Source: Planctomycetaceae bacterium
Lineage (GTDB): Bacteria; Planctomycetota; Planctomycetia; Planctomycetales; Planctomycetaceae
NCBI GenBank assembly: GCA_020426085.1
Contig: JAGQQP010000093.1
Coordinates: 1 to 10,646, forward strand
Direction: 5' to 3'
Length of the DNA stretch: 10,646 nt
The translations under genes were made by a program, and so were the position numbers. This document shows, piece by piece, positions 6,478-10,646 of this stretch. Numbering within the stretch: the stretch's first letter is position 1; each line of letters begins with the position of its first letter. A model generated the notes under the pieces. That model made no database searches and was not told the DNA's origin. It saw nothing but the letters and a program-made list of their open reading frames with translations.

Positions 6478-7080
6478 ATGGCAACCAGACCATTATGGTT
6501 GCAGCGATCCTGCCGCACCGGATTTACTCTGATTGAATCGCTGGTCTCTGTGACGATCACTGCGATTGCCGGAGCCGCTCTATTCTCTGCCATCGGCGCT
6601 TCCCTGGGCACCAGTTACTCGGCACTGAATCACAACATCGGCACAGGCCTCGCTGACCAGATGCTGGAAGAACTTGCAGCCGTCCGCTTTCCCGTTGCCA
6701 GTGACACCAGACCCGGCTTTCAAAATACCCGGGAATATTTTGATGACCTGGATGACTACGACAGCTGGACTTCCACACCACCAGAAAACAAACAGGGCTA
6801 CTCTCTCGGCATGGAACCAACCACGATTCTGGAACGATACCCGATTGGCCGTCCCAGTCTCCTGGTCCCGGATACCGGATTTTTAAACAGATTAACCCGT
6901 GAAGTTTCAGTAGAACGAATCCAGCCTGACAGCACAGGCACAGGCTGGGAAGTGACTCAATCGAATACCAGTTATCGCAGGGTGACCGTCACCATCAAAC
7001 TTGTTATGAATGCAAACTCACCAGCACAGGTGATAACGGAGGCAACAAGAATATTCAGCTATGTTCCACTTTCACCCTGA
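6478..7080 (+). CDS. Prepilin-type minor pseudopilin, PilV/GspI-like
   Basis: A 200-residue prepilin. A 15-residue basic leader (MATRPLWLQRSCRTG) ends in Gly, the prepilin peptidase site. Mature FTLIESLVSVTITAIAGAALFSAIGASL carries Glu at position 5 and the hydrophobic helix that both anchors the precursor and packs the fibre core. The following SALNHNIGTGLADQMLEELAAVRF is typical of PilV/GspI-type minor pseudopilins, and the C-terminal part is beta-rich. I chose the ATG at 6478, which has GGAAG (6469-6473) four bases upstream, over an in-frame TTG at 6466. It is the first gene of a tight operon and its stop overlaps the next start. A role in the tip or initiation complex of a type II secretion pseudopilus or type IV pilus is inferred from the family. 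Which of the two machines it serves is not decidable here. Confidence 0.85.
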   Translation: MATRPLWLQRSCRTGFTLIESLVSVTITAIAGAALFSAIGASLGTSYSALNHNIGTGLADQMLEELAAVRFPVASDTRPGFQNTREYFDDLDDYDSWTSTPPENKQGYSLGMEPTTILERYPIGRPSLLVPDTGFLNRLTREVSVERIQPDSTGTGWEVTQSNTSYRRVTVTIKLVMNANSPAQVITEATRIFSYVPLSP

Positions 7081-7990
7081 TAACTTGAAGGCTGCTTCGC
7101 CTGTAGTTTCAGAGAGTCCGTTTCACGCAAAACGGCCTTGCGTACCTTGCTGCGCAGTACGAAATGGGAATTCCCGCCGTGGCTTCACGCTCGTCGAACT
7201 GCTGATGTCGATGGCCATCTCTTCCATTCTGATTATTGCTCTGGCAGGCATTGTGACTGCTACGCAATCCGCCTGGCAGCATACGCGGGGTATTGAAGAC
7301 TCTCAGGCACAGATCAATGCCACCTTTGATCGAATTAAACTGATGATCTCACAGGCTGGCGTCTATCACGTCAGTGGGCAACCACCGCGCGTGGGACTGG
7401 CGGTCGTCACAAATTCCTGGAACAGCATTGATATTCCCAACACTCTGGTGGTCTGGTCAGGTGGACGGAACGGAGGCCTCAGCGAACAGGGAACCATCAC
7501 GCGCTTGCCACAACTCAATGAAATTCTGATTTATACGGTCGATCCGGCTGACCCACACAATCTGATCGAAATCGCTTTTCCTGATGTAACGACCACAATC
7601 GATTTCAACAGTTCCTCCTTCAACGGCACGATCCGCTCCGCCATTAAATCGAACAAGGGGGAATCAACACTGTTGAGCAATCGAATTAAATGCAGCCAGT
7701 ATGTCCTCGGTGGAAATCCCTGGGGGCCCATGGACGGAAATGTCTTTTTCCGTCTGGTCAAAACGCCCAGTGATTCCAGCTTGAGCAGTGTTTCACCGGG
7801 AACATCAGCCTGGATGAATCTTGCCTGGCCTCAGGGAACTGTCAGTGCCAGCAGCGGCCTGCGACAGGTTACCGTTAACTGTGAAGCGCAATTCGAAACC
7901 GCAGAACAGACCGACTTGAATGAGATCAATTCCTCATCTGCTCTGCCATTTTTTGCATCCGGTTCGAGGTACTATGCATACACACCTTAA
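7061..7990 (+). CDS. Prepilin-type minor pseudopilin, GspJ/PilW-like
   Basis: A 309-residue prepilin. The cleavage motif RRG/FTLVELLMSMAIS is at residues 39-41/42, with Glu at mature position 5 and a hydrophobic helix to about residue 66. The next helix (WQHTRGIEDSQAQINATFDRIKLMISQAG) and a beta-rich remainder of mature length about 268 fit the larger GspJ/PilW-type minor pseudopilins. The leader is unusually long (41 residues) and contains a CVPCC cysteine cluster at 27-31. The ATG at 7061 overlaps the previous gene by 20 bases, and the nearest GGAGG is 19 bases upstream, too far for a normal ribosome binding site, so translational coupling is likely. An in-frame TTG at 7085 has no better signal. 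The stop overlaps the next start. The pseudopilin class is sure; the J/W assignment rests on size and operon position. Confidence 0.8.
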   Translation: MFHFHPDNLKAASPVVSESPFHAKRPCVPCCAVRNGNSRRGFTLVELLMSMAISSILIIALAGIVTATQSAWQHTRGIEDSQAQINATFDRIKLMISQAGVYHVSGQPPRVGLAVVTNSWNSIDIPNTLVVWSGGRNGGLSEQGTITRLPQLNEILIYTVDPADPHNLIEIAFPDVTTTIDFNSSSFNGTIRSAIKSNKGESTLLSNRIKCSQYVLGGNPWGPMDGNVFFRLVKTPSDSSLSSVSPGTSAWMNLAWPQGTVSASSGLRQVTVNCEAQFETAEQTDLNEINSSSALPFFASGSRYYAYTP

Positions 7991-9938
7991 AGCAATGCAA
8001 CTACGAAATTTGAAAGCGGGTGACGAACGTCGTCGGCAGTCGCTGAAGGTGCGCACTTCGCGTGCAGGGATCTCGATGATTCTGGTGATGTTTGCTTTAA
8101 GTATGTCGCTCGTGTTGACTTATTCCTTTATCCAGACCCAGAGCGTACTCACTCAGGTTACCGAAAATGGTTCGAAACGTAACCTGGCTATGAATGCCGC
8201 CCGGGCAGGAATGACGGATGCATTGAATCGTTTGAATTCACTGGAATGGACCGGAGTGAACGACCGGTACCAGCGCGAGTTTCTATCCGACGCGGATGGA
8301 GACAGTACGTATGCGGTCTCCTTTGAAACGATCGGGGGCTCCATTGACTCCGTGCTGGAGCTCAATGTCCATTCACTGGGTGCCTGGACCTCCGCAGCCA
8401 ACAGCAACATGCGATCCGAGTATCTGATCACGGCAAAAATGCGACTGGTTCCTCGACTGACGGGCCGAACAATACTACCGGGCGATTCCGCGACTGCCAC
8501 CGATCAGATTACCAACTCGGGAGACTTCGATCAGATTCGACAATACGCGCTGTTTGCTGAAGCAGGTTCCAGTTCACTCATTCTGGATCCGTGTGACCGC
8601 ATTGATGGTAATATCTGGCTCTACGACAACCTGGTACTCTACCAGGACCCGGCCTGGAGTTCATCGGTACGGGACGAGTTCCTGGAGGATGTGGGAAAGC
8701 GGTTTGTCTCTTTTCCCGCGGGTTCATCAAATCTCTCAGAAGCTACGATTTCGTATCCGCACCCCATCGCAGGATCGGTGACGTATTACGATTACCCTTC
8801 CAGTTCGAACCGAAGCGATTTATCAGACCTTAAACTGCACTGGTCTACAACCAGTAACCGCCTGCGCATTCCCAGCTCAAACTACTCTGCATTTTCCAGT
8901 TATCGACTGTACGAAGGCGGCCCGCTCTATCAGGCAGTTTCGCTGAATTCCTCTTTGTATAATGTCACATTAAAGCCGACCCCCGATAATCCACTGGGTA
9001 TCTTCTATCGCAGTGGCAGTCTGAATGTGTACGACAATGTGGTGATTCAGGGAACACTGGTCGCGACATCAAAAATCACGTTTCACGGTACAGGCATCCA
9101 TGTCACCGCCTTCAACTGGAAAGGCTCGGATGGCGGACCGCTGGTTGTCGATGCAGACCGCTGGCCGAGACTGCCGACAGTGATCGCTGATAATATTGAA
9201 TTTATTCGTGAAACACAGACCACGCTCGAAGGAGCCATCGTATGTCAGGGAACCGTCGTCGGTGCCGGCGGATCTGTCGATTATCCGAACGTCACTAACA
9301 TCACATACACAGGCACTGCAACGGCAACTTCGATCGAACAGCCTTACAGTACCGTCACACTCCGGGAATACCGACTGCTCGATCTGATCTCCGCCAATGG
9401 GAAATACGCGATCTGGCTGGAAACAACGGGAACCGGGCAAACCGGACCGACTGGATCCTGGTATCCCATCATCGGCGTCGACAATGCACACCAGCAGGTA
9501 ACGGTTCGCGGCGAAATTGATATCGCTTCACCCACCGGTTATGAAATCAAACGACACAAGCAGGCATTAACACAGATTCGCGGTCCCATTTGCGCAGAAA
9601 CTTTCAACTTCCATCGACTCAATGAATGGGTGCTCTCCAGTTCGTACTGGAACGACCGTAAAAATAATTGGAACTATGAAAACAACCTGCGACGCCATTA
9701 TGGCTATTCGGAAATCGGATTCACCGAGTGGCTGGAGAACCCCTACAACTTTACGGGCTGGGGTTCGTACTACCAGTCTTACGGACTCAACCTGGAACCC
9801 ACGCTGCATATTCAGCATTTGAAAGATCAGGCTTATCGCTGGGAACCACCACTGTTTCAACCTTTCGACGGCGAAAAGACGAATCCGGAGCTCTCCGGGT
9901 ATCGCTGGTCGCTAATGGACTGGAAAGAGACTCAATGA
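7974..9938 (+). CDS. Large PilX/GspK-like surface protein with prepilin-like N-terminus
   Basis: A 654-residue protein. A basic N-terminus (RRR at 19-21, SRAG at 29-32) precedes a hydrophobic helix ISMILVMFALSMSLVLTYSF (33-52), followed by an amphipathic helix rich in Gln/Asn/Ala (SKRNLAMNAARAGMTDALNRL). This is the layout of PilX and GspK, which also sit after J/W-type pseudopilins. Mature position 5 is Leu, not Glu, as in GspK tip proteins. The ectodomain is beta-rich, with parallel-helix-like segments IDGNIWLYDNLVLY (about 210-223), NVYDNVVIQGTLVATSKITF (about 350-369) and LEGAIVCQGTVVGAGG (about 417-432), and a Trp/Tyr-rich end. I chose the ATG at 7974 because GAGG lies four bases before it; an upstream ATG at 7920 would overlap the previous gene by 71 bases. 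Overlap with the previous gene is 17 bases. Function beyond a pilus or secretion tip component is inferred. Confidence 0.78.
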   Translation: MHTHLKAMQLRNLKAGDERRRQSLKVRTSRAGISMILVMFALSMSLVLTYSFIQTQSVLTQVTENGSKRNLAMNAARAGMTDALNRLNSLEWTGVNDRYQREFLSDADGDSTYAVSFETIGGSIDSVLELNVHSLGAWTSAANSNMRSEYLITAKMRLVPRLTGRTILPGDSATATDQITNSGDFDQIRQYALFAEAGSSSLILDPCDRIDGNIWLYDNLVLYQDPAWSSSVRDEFLEDVGKRFVSFPAGSSNLSEATISYPHPIAGSVTYYDYPSSSNRSDLSDLKLHWSTTSNRLRIPSSNYSAFSSYRLYEGGPLYQAVSLNSSLYNVTLKPTPDNPLGIFYRSGSLNVYDNVVIQGTLVATSKITFHGTGIHVTAFNWKGSDGGPLVVDADRWPRLPTVIADNIEFIRETQTTLEGAIVCQGTVVGAGGSVDYPNVTNITYTGTATATSIEQPYSTVTLREYRLLDLISANGKYAIWLETTGTGQTGPTGSWYPIIGVDNAHQQVTVRGEIDIASPTGYEIKRHKQALTQIRGPICAETFNFHRLNEWVLSSSYWNDRKNNWNYENNLRRHYGYSEIGFTEWLENPYNFTGWGSYYQSYGLNLEPTLHIQHLKDQAYRWEPPLFQPFDGEKTNPELSGYRWSLMDWKETQ

Positions 9939-9956
9939 TTTTGTTAGTGAGCATAG

Positions 9957-10583
9957 ATGCAACACCATGAACCTCATCACCGGCTGAGAGGCAGGTCTCC
10001 TTTGAAAAGAAGGATGCCCACAGAAAACCTGCGCGCCGCTCGAAACGGTTTCACACTGGTCGAGCTGATGATTGTGGTGCTCCTGCTGTCGATTCTGGCA
10101 ACTGTGTCCCTGATTTCCACTGACAGCAGCGGTTCACTGGCCCTTGATGCCACCGCACGCATGCTGGCAGCGGATTTGCAACTGGCCCGGAATCATGCCA
10201 TCAAATTTAATACTGAATACACGGTCGATTTTGACCTGAATGCACAGACTTATGAAATTCTGCATACCGGAGCGGGTGATTTACCGGTTCCTAAAAACAA
10301 TCTTGCGGGAACCGGCGTAGATGCAGACCGCTATCTTAAACAGATACAGGTCGATTCTCTGAATCTGCCCGGCCAGGCGGTTCTCAGACAAATCAAATTG
10401 AAAACATCAACTGCAGCGGTCAGCGATCTTGCATTTGGTCCGCTGGGCGGCACCGGGCCTGCGCGCAACGAGGACACGGTCCTGATGCTGACCACTCAAA
10501 AAAATGGAAATACGTTTTACATCCTCATCACCGTTTCCTGGGTCACAGGCCAGGCATGGGTGGATGAGATTCAAACTTTATAA
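9957..10583 (+). CDS. Prepilin-type pseudopilin, GspH/FimT-like
   Basis: A 208-residue prepilin. The cleavage site RNG/FTLVELMIVVLLLSILATVSLIS starts at residue 32 with Glu at mature position 5. The next part, LDATARMLAADLQLARNHAIKFNTEYTVDFDLNAQTYEI, is the GspH/FimT domain pattern (helix, then the first beta-strands), and the length fits. The start is uncertain. The ATG at 9957 has a weak GTGAG six bases upstream and gives a 31-residue leader containing several His and Arg. The in-frame TTG at 10002 has AGG six bases upstream, and the ATG at 10014 would leave a normal 12-residue leader but has AAGG directly abutting it. It starts 18 bases after the previous stop, in the same operon. It probably joins the minor pseudopilin complex with the three preceding genes. 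Confidence 0.87.
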   Translation: MQHHEPHHRLRGRSPLKRRMPTENLRAARNGFTLVELMIVVLLLSILATVSLISTDSSGSLALDATARMLAADLQLARNHAIKFNTEYTVDFDLNAQTYEILHTGAGDLPVPKNNLAGTGVDADRYLKQIQVDSLNLPGQAVLRQIKLKTSTAAVSDLAFGPLGGTGPARNEDTVLMLTTQKNGNTFYILITVSWVTGQAWVDEIQTL

Positions 10584-10621
10584 CACACTGCGATTCATTC
10601 ACTGAAAACGAAACAGAAAAC

Positions 10622-10646
10622 ATGATTTCAATCAAACGATCACAAT
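10622..10646 (+). CDS. Start of a further operon gene, cut by the right edge
   Basis: An ATG at 10622, 38 bases after the GspH-like stop, opens MISIKRSQ before the window ends. The short basic start would suit another prepilin leader or a cytoplasmic PilM/GspL-like protein, but eight residues cannot decide. The upstream stretch is A-rich with no clear Shine-Dalgarno. Confidence 0.35.

Noticed and set aside
9069..9491. Minus-strand open frame of 140 codons inside the large PilX/GspK-like gene
   Set aside because: Cysteine- and arginine-rich composition typical of an antisense shadow, with no domain and no operon context.

Overview
The window looks like a chromosomal segment from a planctomycete, most like the Gimesia/Planctomyces group. 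I infer this from moderate GC, an LL-diaminopimelate aminotransferase (DapL) route to lysine and peptidoglycan, an exported protein-L-isoaspartate methyltransferase with an extra C-terminal domain, a HEAT-repeat lipoprotein, and a run of prepilin-type proteins with long basic leaders. The genus is inferred from gene content, not shown by a marker gene. No rRNA, tRNA, CRISPR array, insertion sequence or phage gene was seen.

Left part (1-4987, all minus strand): reading leftward from 4987 in transcription order come an exported protein-L-isoaspartate O-methyltransferase (pcm-like), a YgfZ/GcvT-like folate-binding protein, a multi-membrane-spanning protein of HTTM/DoxX-like appearance, and dapL, which runs off the left edge. 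These are probably several units. A 364-base gap with three inverted repeats separates pcm from ygfZ, and -10-like boxes lie before pcm, the membrane protein and dapL. The themes are housekeeping: protein repair, folate-dependent Fe-S or tRNA maintenance, lysine and cell-wall precursor synthesis.

Centre (4988-6477): a divergent intergenic region carries a good extended -10 promoter for pcm. A plus-strand HEAT-repeat lipoprotein follows. Then comes about 440 bases without a gene, containing a probable terminator for the lipoprotein gene, three stacked hairpins, and a very strong intrinsic terminator (12-bp perfect stem plus seven T) about 120 bases before the first pilin start. This looks like a small RNA or an attenuating leader.

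Right part (6478-10646, plus strand): a tight operon encodes four prepilin-like proteins. They are a PilV/GspI-like minor pseudopilin, a GspJ/PilW-like one, a large 654-residue PilX/GspK-like protein lacking the usual Glu5, and a GspH/FimT-like one. The first three overlap by 17-20 bases and the fourth starts 18 bases after the third stops. A further ATG at 10622 probably begins a fifth gene. Together they resemble the minor-pseudopilin (tip or initiation) set of a type II secretion or type IV pilus machine. Assembly ATPase, platform protein, secretin and prepilin peptidase genes are not in the window.
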